Of a stretch of 64,000 nucleotides of DNA, positions 34,101 through 46,100 are shown piece after piece. Below the pieces are notes generated by a model. The model saw only the letters and a program-made list of their open reading frames with translations, did no database searches and had not been told where the DNA came from. Positions within the stretch are counted from its first letter, which is position 1. Every line of letters begins with the position of its first letter. Both the position numbers and the translations under genes were made by a program. The stretch is from Phaeosaccion multiseriatum (Eukaryota; Ochrophyta, other classes). The stretch spans positions 2,852,001 through 2,916,000 of the forward strand of contig OZ218951.1 in NCBI GenBank assembly GCA_965112735.1, read 5' to 3'.

Positions 34101-34465
34101 TCGGAGATGGCGAAGAGCGCAAAAGCGATGATACCCAGGATGGTGAGCTCCTTGTAGATGCTCTCGACCATTTCCCGCATGTGCCTTTTATGCCGCACCA
34201 GGGCGTCAAGTTGCCGAGTGAGGAACTGGAGCACGAGCACACCGCCGATGGTGAGCACCATCAGGGCATTCCACTGGTTGCTCACACTACCACTCCCACC
34301 CTCATATGCCCCCGCCGCATACGCCATCTGCGGACCAATACCCCCTCCGCCTCCACCTCCTCCGAGTGGTGAGCTGGATGACGGAAGAAGCAGTAGGCCA
34401 AGCTGAAGCGCCGCGGCTGCTGGCACGACCCCCTTCCCGCGCATGGCGCCTACCATGGCAGCCAT
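28110..34465 (-). CDS. MLO-like seven-helix protein fused to a voltage-sensor domain
   Basis: Exons (minus): 34465-33977, 33502-33369, 33230-33074, 32884-32702, 32494-32201, 31844-31663, 31481-31212, 30947-30796, 30420-29896, 29565-29068, 28768-28110; all GT-AG, lengths summing to 1181 codons. Residues 1-479 are an MLO core: a luminal N terminus, a TM1-3 region with KELTILGIIAFALF and IIHFTLFLSAMFYALL, a loop with ADHVSYHELRLHFIKVMGLP and FHFATYLKKC, then MFWFGKPELV and YFLTLPQVIPAFTMVTHVG. The MLO calmodulin-binding helix is kept (QATRLAQWRNDAVPIKER, Trp468). S1-S4 of a voltage sensor follow at once (489-611): S1 Asp499, S2 Phe536/Glu539, S3 Asp563, S4 Arg598/601/604/607/610. No pore helices follow S4. 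The remaining 560 residues are hydrophilic and Ser/Gln/Gly-rich. Divergent from the SLC35C-like gene. Confidence 0.88.
29640..29715. repeat. (TTGGG)n pentanucleotide in MLO intron 9
   Basis: GGTTGGGTTGGGT units; intronic on the minus strand. Confidence 0.8.
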
Positions 34466-34994
34466 TGAACCCTCCCTCCGCAGTCGAACGCGATGCGTAA
34501 GAGCTCTTCCCCCTTGAGCCGCTGGTGCCCCCTTAAATCTTCCGATTTCTCTCCCACTCTCCTTTTCTACCTCTTTATTTCTCGGCTTCAACGCCTTCCC
34601 CCTGTGGAGGTCCCTTCTCTACTCTTGCCCCCTTCCTGGTTGTTCGTTGTCTCCCGCAAGAAGACAAACAGCCGTAGGGCGGAGAATAATGGTTGTGACG
34701 AGAATCGGCCCGTTTAACACATACGCGTTTAAGAGATGATGGCAATGGATGGCAATGGAGATCGATGGCAATGGATGGCATGTACATCTCCACCTTCTCC
34801 TCTAACCAAAAAAACCACACCAGCGCGGGATGGAAAGTCCTGCTTGAAGTGTCCCTCTCACTCAAGCGAAGAGGATGGCGTCAAGTCCAGGTCGCGAGTA
34901 GGCTTTGCGCTGTGTTAGCGTCCCAGCGGTATCTCCTCGTGCGTTTTGGCCCCGAGTTTCCCCTGCCCCTCTCTCGCGTATAAAGGAAGGAGGA
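34466..34994. promoter_or_regulatory. divergent intergenic region between MLO-voltage-sensor and SLC35C-like genes
   Basis: 529 bp with the two start codons facing outward, so both promoters must lie here. At 34738-34782 GATGGCAATG is repeated four times in imperfect tandem, a motif that recurs elsewhere in the window. No TATA box is convincing. Confidence 0.5.
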
Positions 34995-37900
34995 ATGGCG
35001 ACATTTCCAGTCAAGGTCGCCGTGGCGGCCATCTTCTGGGCCACTACCACTGCCTCCACCTATCTGTCTAAGGTACGAGAAGCTGAGGCGGGGGCATGGT
35101 CCTACGCGTTTTGTGCCCTTGAGACTCGCTGCTAAGGCTCGCCTTTAGCTTCTCCGATCCTGAGCTCTATTCCACCCTCCTCCCCTCCTCCTCCTGCCCC
35201 TAAGGGACATACTGCTGCTACTGCTGCTACTCCTGCTGCTGCTGATGCCGCCCGCTCTCCCCTATCCCTTCCCCCAGTACCTGATGACTCTCCCCGGATG
35301 GACCTTCTGCATGCCCGTCCTGCTGGCCTGGGTGCAAGCCGGGCTCTGGTGTGGGCTGAGCTGGAGCCAACGGGGAGGCACCAGGCTGGTGGCTGTTACT
35401 GCAGGTGAGGGAACGGAGTGACACTTCGGGGTGAGGTAGCCAAACGAGCCTTGGCGCACTGGGGCCTTCGGGAGCAAAATTAGTGTGCCATGAAAGAGAG
35501 AGAAAGGGAGGGACAGACTGACGACACTGTGGTCCGTTCCGTTGATGGTGCACGGCGCGAAATTAGCAACCAATCAATAAGTATCCAATCACTGCTGCGC
35601 TCTTTGGCTGCTGCTGCTGCTGCTGCTACTTCTTGGTGTTGCTTTTGTTGTTCAGGAGGGTCCCTGTCCGCCAAGGAAGCGACTCAAGGCGGTGCTCAGC
35701 GTGAGCTGCGAGAGGTGGACCTGTCAACACAGGCCGTGGGGGGGGTGCTGGGCACGCTCGTGGTGTACTTCGATCTCAAGTGCCTGCAGCACGTCAACAC
35801 CAGCTTCTTTCAGGTGGGTTAAGTGCACTTATCTCTTTCTCCCTCTACTGCTGCCGCCGCTACTGCTACTGCTACAGAGCAAGAGCAGGAGATAGTGCTA
35901 CTGCTACTGCTACAGAGCGAGAGAAGGAGAGCAATTGCCCAGCTGCTGCTGAGGGGGAGGGGGAGAAGAGAGGGTCACACCCCCCCTGTGCGTCCTGTTG
36001 GTCGGATTGCTTTGCTCTGTGCGTCCTGTTGGTCGGATTGCTTTGCTCGGACTAGTGTAAGGCCTCGCTCCCCCGTTCCGTTTTCGCGCCTCCTTTGGGG
36101 GGGGGGGGGGCGGGGGGTGCCGGCTTTTTGGTGTGCTATTCCTCTCTTCTCTCCCCTCTCCCTCTTTCTCTCACCCCCTCTCCCTCTCTCTCTCCCCATC
36201 TCCCTCTCTCTCTCTCTCTCATACACCATACATACCAAAGGTGGCCCGTGGGCTGGCCTGCCCCATGGTGTGGGCTGCCGTTATGACCCACGCGGGGGCA
36301 GAGGCCAACGCCAACCACCCCTGGGCAGAGCTCTTCAACCTCGCCTTCATCCCCTCCCTTCTCAGTGCCATGGGATACATGGTTGGAGTCACAGCACAGT
36401 CACCAGAGCTCATCCTGGGCAGTGTGTACGGGGCCCTGTCCTGCTTGGCTCTATGCTTCTACACGTACTTCTTGCACAACTTGCTGTTTCCGCCCTGTGA
36501 TGACGAGTATGAGGACGATGAGGACTTGGTATTGGCAGCAAGGGAGGAGGAGGGGCAGGAGCAGGAGTGCGGGGGTCAGTGGTATTGGGGCGGCGACGAC
36601 GCTTACGGTGAAGGAGAAGGCCGTTCTCCCTCTGCTCTTCTTGCTGCTGCTGGTGATGGTGATGGTGATGGTGGTGGTGGTGGTGGTGGTGGTATCGGAG
36701 CCATCATTACTGCTGCGGGGGGAGGAAGAGGCGAAGACGAGAGCTTCGTCTGGGGTATGTTACTACATGGAGGAGGAGCAGCAGGAGGAGGAGAAGGTAC
36801 AGGAAGCATCACTGAAAGTAGGCACAAAGACAGAGATGTGACCGACCACCCAGGGGAGGTGGAGATGCAGACATTGCACATGACAAGGGCCGACAAGGGA
36901 GGAGGGGCATATGGGCAATTTGCAGCAGCAGCAGCAGTTGGTGATACAGGAGCAGAGGCCAAAGGAAGGGGAAGCCGAAGAGACTCCTCCATCGCCGTGA
37001 TGGAAGGAGGACAACAGGAGGTGGTGGAGGAGGAGGATGAGCACGAGCAGGACGGGGACAAGAGCCGGCGAGAACCACACAGAGGGGAGATGGAAGAGGG
37101 GGAGCAGCAAGAGGAGCAGGAGGAGCAGGAGGGGATACTTCGTGCACAGGCGATGGCGATGATCGACATGGAGGTGGGAGAGGTGGGCGGTGGCGAACAG
37201 GAGGAGGCGAGAGACCGTGTCAGAGGAAGAGCTTTGGGAAGAAGAAGTGCTGCAGGACGTATAGCATCCACATCACCACCAGCAGTAGTAGGAGCAGGCT
37301 CCTTAAGAAGGGGAGGGAAGGAGAAGCAGCCGCAGGAACAGCAGCAGCAGCAGCAGCAGGAGGAGGAGGAGCAGCAGCTGCAGCAGCAGCAGGAGCAGCA
37401 GCAGGGGCAACAGCAGGAGGAGCAGGAGGAGCAGCAGCAGCAGCAGCAGGAGGAGGAGGAGCAGCAGGAGATGCACTCCTGTCCCCAGGCGTGCTCGTGG
37501 GACGTGACTTACTACACTACTCGGGGCGGCGTGTGCCTGCTCCTCCCGGTGGTGTTCCGGGTGCAAATACGCGCGGAGGACGTTGTGGTGTTGCAGGGAG
37601 TGTTCGCGACTGGCGTTTTGGCGGTGTGTGCGGGGCTCTTCTCCATGCAGCAAGCGCGGTGAGTGACGGGGGGGAGGGAGGGAGGGAGGGAGGGAGGGAG
37701 GGAGGGAGGGGGAGAGAGGAGGGTGGGAGGGGAGAGAGTAGGAAAGCTCTGTGTTGGCAAGCCATCAGTCGGAGACCACACACTTTCCACCCTAACTGAA
37801 GGAAGACGTCCCCCCCCCCCGCCCCGCGCCCCCCGCCCTTCTTCTCCTCCTTCCTCCTCATCCCCCAACTCCTCCTTCCTCCTCCTCCTCCTCCTCCTCC

Positions 37901-38894
37901 AACACCACCACCTCCTTCTTCCTCCTCATCCTCCTCCTCCTTCCTCCTCCTCCTCCTCCTCCTCCTCCTCTTCCTCCCTCCTCCTCCTCCTCCTCCAACA
38001 TCCTTTCTCTTCCCGCCTACCTTATACCTCTACTTGTGCCCTGTATTACATTTGCCTGTCTGTCTGCCTGCCTACCGCACGCACGCACAGAATGCTATCA
38101 CCCAAAGAGTGCATCATATCAGTGGTGGCACAGCGTTTCTTTCAACACTACCTGGCCTTCTGGGTGTGGGGCAATGCCCCCACGGTGCAGGGGGAGCTCG
38201 GCACGGCACTCGTCTTGGCCGCTCTGGCGTTTCATATGTACGAGACGAAGGGGGCCGCGTGGGTGTCTGCCCACTTCTTCACCAGTGTGGGGCAACTGAT
38301 GGCCCAGTCTTTCAGCAGGAAGCTGAGGACGGAGGCAGACTTTGATGACTTGGTAAGGGGGAGGGATGGGAGGAGGAGAGGGAGGGGAGAGGAGGCGAGG
38401 GGGGAGGAGGAGAGGAGAGGAGAGGGAGGGGAGGGGAGGGAGTGGAGGGAGGGGAGGGAGGGGGAGGGGAGGGGAGGGAGGGGGAAGGGAGTGGAGGGAG
38501 GGAGGGGGAGGGGAGGGGAGGGGAGGGACGGAGAGAGGGAGGGGGAAGGAGGGAATAAGGATGTATCAGTGTGGCCTTTCTTCCCCTACGTCTTATCTCA
38601 CTTCCCCCCTCCCCACCTTGCCATGGCCCCAAACGTGCGATCCTCTACCGCCCTTCCTTCCCTTGATGCCATTCACACCGCACCTCCACAGGAATTGGCG
38701 AGCCTTCCGTTCGCCGGCAGCACGGGCAGGGGCAATGTCAGCAGTGGCAACGGCGGGGGGAGGGGAGTAGCGACAACCACACATCATCCGCACCATCCTC
38801 GCCGAGCCGAGTTTAACAAGGGGCGTAACAGTGGTGAGGCTCAGTCCTCTCGCCGGCGCTTCCCTGACACACGGCGACAGAAGCATCCTCATCC

Positions 38895-38928
<34 letters not shown>

Positions 38929-39345
38929 GCCAGCAGTACGAGTAACAGTAACAAGGCGTTACACCACCGCCACCTCCCTGCTGCCCATGCCCCTGCCCCG
39001 GCCCCTCGTGGCCCAAAGGCAAAGGCAAAGGCGGCGCTCTTTGGCGGGCATTACGGTTTCCTCCAACGCCGAAGCCGGACCCCCCGTGGAAGTGCAAGCC
39101 GGCACCAGTGGGGTAAGCAGCAGCAGCAGCAGTTGGTGATACAGGAGCGTCAATGGCCGGGTCGGCAGGGAGCGTGGGCGGGAGCGCGAGGGGAGGGAGG
39201 GGAGGAGGGAGAGGGGGAGAGCCAGCCCTTCCTGTCTAGAGATGACGTGGCCATTCTGACCCCGTCGACTCTGGCCAGTCGGGCGTCGGAGCTGCATGAG
39301 CGCCGCACTACGCGTTCGCGTCGGCAACGCTGCTTCTCGGAGTGA
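34995..39345 (+). CDS. SLC35C-like nucleotide-sugar transporter with a large hydrophilic insertion
   Basis: Exons 34995-35072, 35278-35404, 35656-35813, 36241-37658, 38091-38352, 38692-39345; 898 residues, in phase throughout. TM1 is AVAAIFWATTTASTYLSKYL, matching the start of GDP-fucose-transporter-like (SLC35C) proteins. A helix (GVLGTLVVYFDLKCLQ) leads into the family's F-[YF]-Q-V-A-R motif, here FFQVARGLACPMVWAAV. Then GYMVGVTAQSPELILGSVYGALSCLALCFYTYFLHN follows. After TM6 an acidic/Gln-rich insert of about 330 residues (about 208-540) interrupts the fold, which resumes with TTRGGVCLLLPVVFRV and the last four helices. A His/Ser/Arg-rich cytosolic tail ends the protein. The expected place is the Golgi or ER membrane; the substrate is not certain. 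Two copies of the dispersed motif are in coding sequence (36935-36949 as VGDT; 39130-39144 as QLVIQ). Confidence 0.75.
36935..36949 (+). repeat. dispersed motif CAGTTGGTGATACAG, exact copy
   Basis: Inside a GCA run in the transporter insert; read as A-V-G-D-T. Other exact or near-exact copies on the plus strand: 39130-39144, 43954-43968, 48457-48471, 54497-54511, 55646-55659, and 5571-5588 (one change). Confidence 0.85.
37670..38015. repeat. (GGGA)n and (TCC)n tracts in SLC35C-like intron 4
   Basis: GGGA units at about 37672-37715; TCC/CTC units from about 37845 to 38005. Intronic. Confidence 0.85.
38355..38555. repeat. G/A-rich minisatellite in SLC35C-like intron 5
   Basis: Irregular GGGAGG/GGAGAG units. 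The plus strand of this intron is nearly all purine, opposite to the usual pyrimidine bias before an acceptor. Confidence 0.8.
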
Positions 39346-39804
39346 CGACCCTTTGCCTTTCCATCCCTTGTACATAGCTACATTTTTATAGTTTTGTTGT
39401 TTTCCCCCATAACACCAAGACACTCTAACTTTTAATTACACAGCCCAAATAAAAAGCAAACATCCCCCTCCGAATGGCCTGCTCCTCTGCTACCGACGTG
39501 TTGGCGTGTTGAGTGTGCGGTGCATGCCCATGGTCCAATCCCCAAACACATGTTGTGTGTGTGTGTGCTGTGTCGCTCTCTTCAGAGAATCGCCCCCCTC
39601 TACCCCATTACACCCTATACCCTGTCTTCGCTTCGCTCCTAGCAAGGTACGCTCGGGCCGATCTTCTTCCGATCAAAACGGAATGGCCACACCCACCCCC
39701 CCTTCGGTGGTACAGTACAACAATAGAAAGACTGGAAAGGCTCGTGGGAAAAGATGCTGATTCCTTATGCTTCTTTGTGATGGAATTCCTCCCCTCGTTG
39801 TATT

Positions 39805-39811
<7 letters not shown>

Positions 39812-39848
<37 letters not shown>

Positions 39849-39850
39849 AT
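39812..39850. repeat. (TA)n microsatellite
   Basis: Alternating TA followed by (TG)n; the most AT-rich spot in this part of the window. Confidence 0.85.
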
Positions 39851-39946
39851 ATGTGTGTGTGTGTGTTATTGGTGTGTCTCGTTTCGCCTAAGCCTTTTAT
39901 CAACACATGCGGAACCGCTCTCTCCATCCTCTATCCTCTACTCGGC

Positions 39947-40040
39947 CTACTATATCTTCTAATAGTAAGTCCTCTATCCGCCCTAGCCACTGTCTACTAT
40001 ATCTTCTAATAGTAAGTCATCTATCCGCCCTAGCCACTTC
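39947..40040. repeat. 47-bp tandem duplication
   Basis: Two head-to-tail copies differing at only a few positions (for example AAGTCC versus AAGTCA). Confidence 0.85.
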
Positions 40041-40112
40041 ACCGTCTGCTGTTCTTCTGTCATCAGACCGATCGCCTCTGCGCCTTCCTTCTCCTCCCCG
40101 CCCACGTCCTCC

Positions 40113-43100
40113 TCACCCTGCTCCTCCTCCTCCTCCTCCTCCTCCTCCTCCTCCTTCCCTCGCCCCTTCCTCGTGTCCCCACAGGTCCACCGTGACCTCC
40201 TCTTCCTCGTCCCCCTCCTCCTCACGCCCCCCGCATGACGAGGAGAAGAGAGAGGGGGAGAGCCTACCGGGCTGCTCCAAGTCAAGGGCAGCACTCGCCA
40301 GTCGAAACAGATATGCCTTGGCTGCCTGTCGATCCTGCTCCTGGAGCTGCGCCTTACATCCCAGCGTCACCAGGAAGGAGAAAGCCTTGCTACGCGCCAG
40401 GCGGTGCTGAGGCGACGAAAAGTGCGAGGTGGTCGACATCGCCATCGAGGACATCGACCCCGGCAATGTCGCCTCAGCTTTCCTCCATGCCGGAGGCACT
40501 AGCAGCGGTGGGCCCCTGTACAGAGCCGCGCTTCTGCCCCCTTGTCCCCCTCCTCCTACTCCTCCTCTCCCTCTCCCTCCTCCTCCTCCTGCTGCTGCTG
40601 CTCCGAGGTGCTGCATTATCTGCAGCTGCAGCGCCTGGACCGCGCTTGTATCGTGCTGATGCTGCTGCGTCTGCGACGGTGGCGTGACACTGACAGAAGT
40701 AGGAAAGGCGGACGAGGAGGAGGAGGGTAACCCTGCCGTGCCAGTGAGACTGGAAGTTGGGGCGGAGGAGGAGGAGGAGGAGGAGGAGGGCAGGGCCAGC
40801 CCAGGATTAGGAGAAGGGGAAGATCCTGCATCTTCCGCCATTCCCATCCAGCCCAGCAGAGCTGTAGATATGGCAGCACCCCCAGTCCCTCCGCCAGGAG
40901 TGTCTCCACCACCTCCTTCTCTTCCTCCTCCTCTTCCTCCTCCTGCTCCTCCTCCCTCGCCTCGTAGCTCACGCTGCTCGTCGCTACTTCGCTCGCCCGT
41001 CCTCGCTGCCGCTGCCGCTGCGGCAGAGGAAGAGGAGTCATCCTTAAAGGGCCATAGTGACCGCTTCAGCTCCTCCGGAAGGGGAAAGACCTCTGGAAGG
41101 ACCTTCAGGCCGCTCATGCCGCTATTCAAGATGTTGACGACGTCCGGGTAGGGCCACACGATAGACCCGCTGTCACGATTATCATCTCCTCCTCCTCCTC
41201 CTGCTGCTGCTGCTGCTGCTGCTGCTCCTTCTGCTCCTACTGCTGTACCCGCAACTCCTGTATCACCAACTGCTGCTGCCATCCCGCCGCTACCGTCACC
41301 AGTCCTCCTCATATGGCGCATCACCCCCCCCCCAGCAGCCTTGGACGACGATGATGACGATGACGACGACGAGGAGGAGGAGGAGACGGAGGAGAAGGCA
41401 GAGGAGGAGGACGACAAGGAGGAGGCGTAGGAGGTGTAGGACGTGTCGGTGTCCGGCAGAGGAGAGGACGTACGAGGTCGACGAGCCTTGGACCACGGAG
41501 AGCTGTGTCGAGTTACCTGCAGTTGTCATTTGTGAGGTTGAGTGAGTTTGAGTTTGAGGTTGAGTTTGTTGAGAACACTGTACGTACAGCATCGAGCACA
41601 TTGATATGGAGTTGGCTCGTTGGAAAGGTGTAAAGGTCCACCTTACATGAGGTACACCTACCTTGGAGGAAAAAAGATCCTGCACCACTTCATGGCCAAC
41701 CATACCGGCCAGGGCTGCTTGGGTGTAGGGGTGACCCATTCCCAGGACCTGTGTGTTGAAGGAGAGGAGATGAGAAAGAAATCGTCTGATAATATATACT
41801 ACGAAGTATGTAACAGACAACTGTAAAATATATAAACAGAACGCATGGTCTTGCTAACCTCCATTTCAAGGCATACACAACGTTTAGCGTTCTCGCATGC
41901 ATAGACACACATGCACACACATACACACACGTCCTCACCGTGACAAAGAAGGCCAAAGCTTTTTCGAACACGTCCTTCGCGTCTTCCACCCGGCCGGCAG
42001 CCTGCAGATTGTGTGCGTAGGGCAGCAGATTGGCAGTCTCGGCGGCGCACACGTGCGCCATGTCTACTCCTCCTCCTTCTCCGTCATGTTGTATCACCAA
42101 CTGCTGCTGATCGAATTCCAAATCTTGGTCGTCGTCCACTGCTGACGTATCACCAACTGCTGCTGCTGCTGCTGCTGCCAAGTGCGCCTCGACTGCTCTC
42201 TGAAAGAAGCCTGCCGCCTCTACATTCGCTCCCTGGTGACTCAGACACGACCCGACATCTCTCATCAGCGTCCCGATGCGGTGATAAAGACCCAGGGCCG
42301 GGGGGGGGCAGCTTGGATCATCCCGTTGGGGGAGGAGGTGGTTCCAATCTGACCTCCGTTCTCCTCCTCCTCCTCCTCCTCCTCCACCACCACCACCACC
42401 TCCTCCTCCTCGTCCTGAGCCTATTGCGGAGTTGTTCAAACGCGTAGCAGCACTTCTTTGATATGCTGCTGTGTCCGCCTCACTGGCTCATCGCAACGAA
42501 CCCAAGGGAGGGAGGGGGGGGGGAGGGAAAGACGGACGGACGGAGGAGGGAGGGAGGGAGGGAGGGGGGAAGGGAGGGAGGCAGGCAGGGAGGGAGGGAG
42601 GCAGGGCGGGAGGGAGGGGGGAAAGGGTTGGTATGGTGTGGTTTGTTTTCAGGTTTTCGTGTGTGGCGCCGTGTGTGCCAAGAGAGTAGGAGAAACGGCA
42701 AACGCTCAAAAGACGAAGACACAACGGAAGGGAAGGCGTGTTAACACAAGGAAGGCCCGTTAACACAACACCTGAATCTCCGTGCCTTCACGCTGCCCTG
42801 CTGCTCTGGACCGCTACTGCTACAAGCGCAACACAGCTGCTGCTTCTGCTGCTGCTTCTGCTGCTGCTGTTGCTGCTGCTCTCTCCTCCCCTCACCTCTG
42901 GATTGGAAGGCTTCTCTGCCTGCTCCTCCTCTCCTGCTCCTGCCGTTGCCCCACGTGCAGCTCTGCGCTGGTCATTTGTCTGCCCCTCCTCTCCTCCTCC
43001 TGCTCCTGTTCCAAGCGCTCGAGAAGGTCACACGCCTCTTCGTACATCCCCAAACCCCCTTCCCATGCTGCACCTCCTGCCAGCACTAGAAAATCCGCCA

Positions 43101-46100
43101 TTTGTGAAAGCATGCGAGCCTTGAGAGAGACAGGGGGGGGGGGGGGGAGGGAGAGAGAAGGAGAGGGAGGGAGGGAGGGAGAGAGAAGGAGAGGGAGGGA
43201 GGGAGAGAGGGGAGAGAGAGAAGGAGAGGGAGGAGGGAGGGGGAGAGAGAGGGAGAGAGAGGAAGGGGAAGGGAGGGAGAGGGGGAGAGGGAGAGAAAGA
43301 GAGGGAGGGAGAAGGATAGGAAGGGAGGAAGAGGGAGAGAGTGAGGAGGGGGAGGGAAGGCGGGTGGGCAAGAGGGCAAGAAACAGCGCAGCGGCAACGA
43401 AGAGGTGCCACGTAAGATGTGCGGGAAAGGGCAAAGTAAGCAGATCAATCAAATACTCACGTCATCTCACTGACTCAAATCATTCCACCTACTCCACTTA
43501 CTCACTCCATCACTCCCTCACTCACTCACTCACTCACTCACTTACTCTCTCACTCACTCACTCACTCACTCACTCACTCACTCACTCACTCACATACTCC
43601 CTCCCTCCCTCCCTCACTCACTTACGTACTCGCTCCACTCACCATGCCGAGCCGATCACCCTCACTCCTGCCCGAAAGCGCCCAGCGCATACGAGCGAGC
43701 TTGAGCTGGTGCATGTAACCGTCCACAGCAGCCGGGAGAAAGAGAGAGGGCCCCCTTCCCCCCCTTCGGTGGTCATTCCTTTCGGGGTTATGGCGATGGT
43801 CAGCAGCTGGTCTTCCCTCCCCCCGGCCGCCAGCCCCGCCCTGTGTACCACCAACCCCTGCACCTGCAGCCCTTCTCCTGCGCAGTGAGTCAACCCCCGA
43901 GTTCAGTTCAAAAGAAGCAATAGGAGGAAGAAGAGAACCATCACCACCACCAGCAGTTGGTGATACAGCAGCAGCAGACGCAGCGCCGGCACACCGAAAA
44001 CAAACAATGAAAAGAGCCACAAAACCACCAACCAAAAGAGTTTTACCCCCTCGACGCATTCGAACGTCCTTCGTTCAATGCCAATGGAACCTTCCCTCTC
44101 TCTCCCTCCCTCCTCCTCCTCCTCTCTTACATTCACCGCAGGCAACAACCACACTCCCACTCCTCACTCCCTCACCTGAGGTCCCTCTGACCGTGATCCT
44201 CCTCCCCAGCCCCCCAACTCCCGCTGACGTGCCTCCAGCAAATCAACAAGTCCGAGTAACGGCCAAACCCGCCATAGGAGCGAGGCAACAGGCCACACGC
44301 TCCACACAGCCCTCCGCGGGGTACCATGGCCAAGACCTCTCTTTCTGCTGCCACTGCCGCCCATCTGCTCGCCTCTTCTGCTGCGGCTTTTGCGGTATTA
44401 TTGGTCGGTGAAGGAATGAGCATCATAGACAAAGCCTGTCCCGCCAGAGGGGCGAGAAGACTCTCCAGAGTACCAGGGCTTCCTCCTCCTCCTCCTCCTC
44501 CTGCTGCTGCTGCTGCTTCTGCTGTTGCTCCTGATGCTCCCCCTCCTCCTGCTTCTTTTCTTCGTTCCACTTCTACTCCTCCTCCACCACCACCACCAAC
44601 ACCTGAGAGCCCGAGGGGGGAAACAGCCGCGGTCGGAACATCTCCCAGGGGGGGCACACCCGAAGACAGCTCCGCCTGAAGGACGAACGAGAACGGAGAG
44701 AGAGAAAAGAGACACAGGTTCGATGCAGGGATGCAGACAGACAGACAGAGAGACAAACGAACAACAAAAGGTTGGTTGGCTGGTTGGGTGGGTGATTGCA
44801 CAAACAGGTGGTGGGGGGTTGAATCAGAATCAGAGCTGGTATGGTACCGCTCCCTCCCCCTCTCTCTCCCTGCCCCCTCTCCCTCTCTTCTCTTCCTCTC
44901 CCTCCCTCCCTCCCTCTCTCCCCCCCGACTACCCCCTCACCTCCCCTCTCCTCCTCTCCCTCCGTCTCTGTTTTACCAACCTGTAAGATGGCGACGATCC
45001 TCTTGGCCGCGACGTGCCTCTCTTGCCCGCCCCTCCCGCGCCCCGCCAGACTGCGGAGTATGTCATCAAGTACGCTGTTGGGAGAGAAGCGGCAGCAGGC
45101 AGAGGGGGCCCAAAGGGAGCCACACACCGCCACGTGCTGCTGCAGCTGCTGTACTACCAACTGCTGCGGCTGCTGTTTACTACGAGGGCCATGACGAGAG
45201 GACCCTCCTCCTCGTCCCCGTCCTCGTCCTCCTCCTCCTCCTCCTCCATGCCTGCTCATCAACTCTACGCTGTTAAGGCTGCACACCGTCAACAAGCCCA
45301 GACTCAGAAACGTGTTCGTGAGCATCATCGTCTCGCTCTCCTCCTCCTCCTCCTCCTCCTCCTCCTCCTCCCCCTCCTCCTTCTCCTCCTTCTCCTTCCC
45401 CTCCTCCTCTTCTTCTTCCTCCTCGTCCTCATGATCATCATCGTCGTCGTCGTCGTCGTCGTCGTCATCATAATCGTCGTCATCATCTTCCAACTCTTCT
45501 CTGCCTTTCCAGCTAAATAGCTGCCCATCTGACTGATGCTGACGCTGGCGCTGCTGCCGCCCTCTACGGTCGACAACGTCAACGACACCAATCGTCTCAC
45601 TGCTACTTCGACGATGCTTCCTGCCCAGCTCGCTGCTGCCTACTATCGACCCGACCTTGACCTGGCGGCACTGGCGCCGGAAAAGTATCTCGACAGCATC
45701 GATGCCGAACACTCGCTCCCCTCTCTCCCATCTCTCATCTCTTTCGCCCCGCCTCCTCCGCTCACCAAGAGGAGCGGATCCGTCGCGCTTCGGAGGGCCA
45801 CCAGAAGCTTCAGAGGCCTCCGGGGGCGGGAGAGAGCGGGCGCTGCTCCTGCCGCTATGCTTGCGCATCCTCGTGCCTGCGGACCGCCCTCGAGTGCTGC
45901 TGCCGCTACTCCTGGTGCTGTTTCGACCCTCTCGTGACCACCTTTGAATAGGCTGCGTGGACTGCTGCTGCTGCTGCTGCTGCTGCTCTTTCACCAATTG
46001 TTGCTGCTGCTGTATCACCCACTGTTGCTGCTGCTGTTCGTTAGGATGTCGCTCCTTCTGCTGCTGCCAAAGGATGTGCAGAATCTGGGCCGGGATAAGA

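Larger units (their letters stand above)
39346..40112. other. convergent 3' intergenic region with (TA)n and a 47-bp duplication
   Basis: AATAAAAAG at about 39448 is a candidate polyadenylation signal for the transporter. (TA)n occupies about 39812-39850. A 47-bp unit starting CTACTATATCTTCTA is present twice in tandem (39947-39993 and 39994-40040). No gene. Confidence 0.6.

Noticed and set aside
37663-38360. Plus-strand frame continuous from intron 4 into exon 5 of the transporter
   Set aside because: The stretch before 38091 is TCC/GGGA repeat; a donor at 37659 and acceptor at 38090 fit phase and family better.
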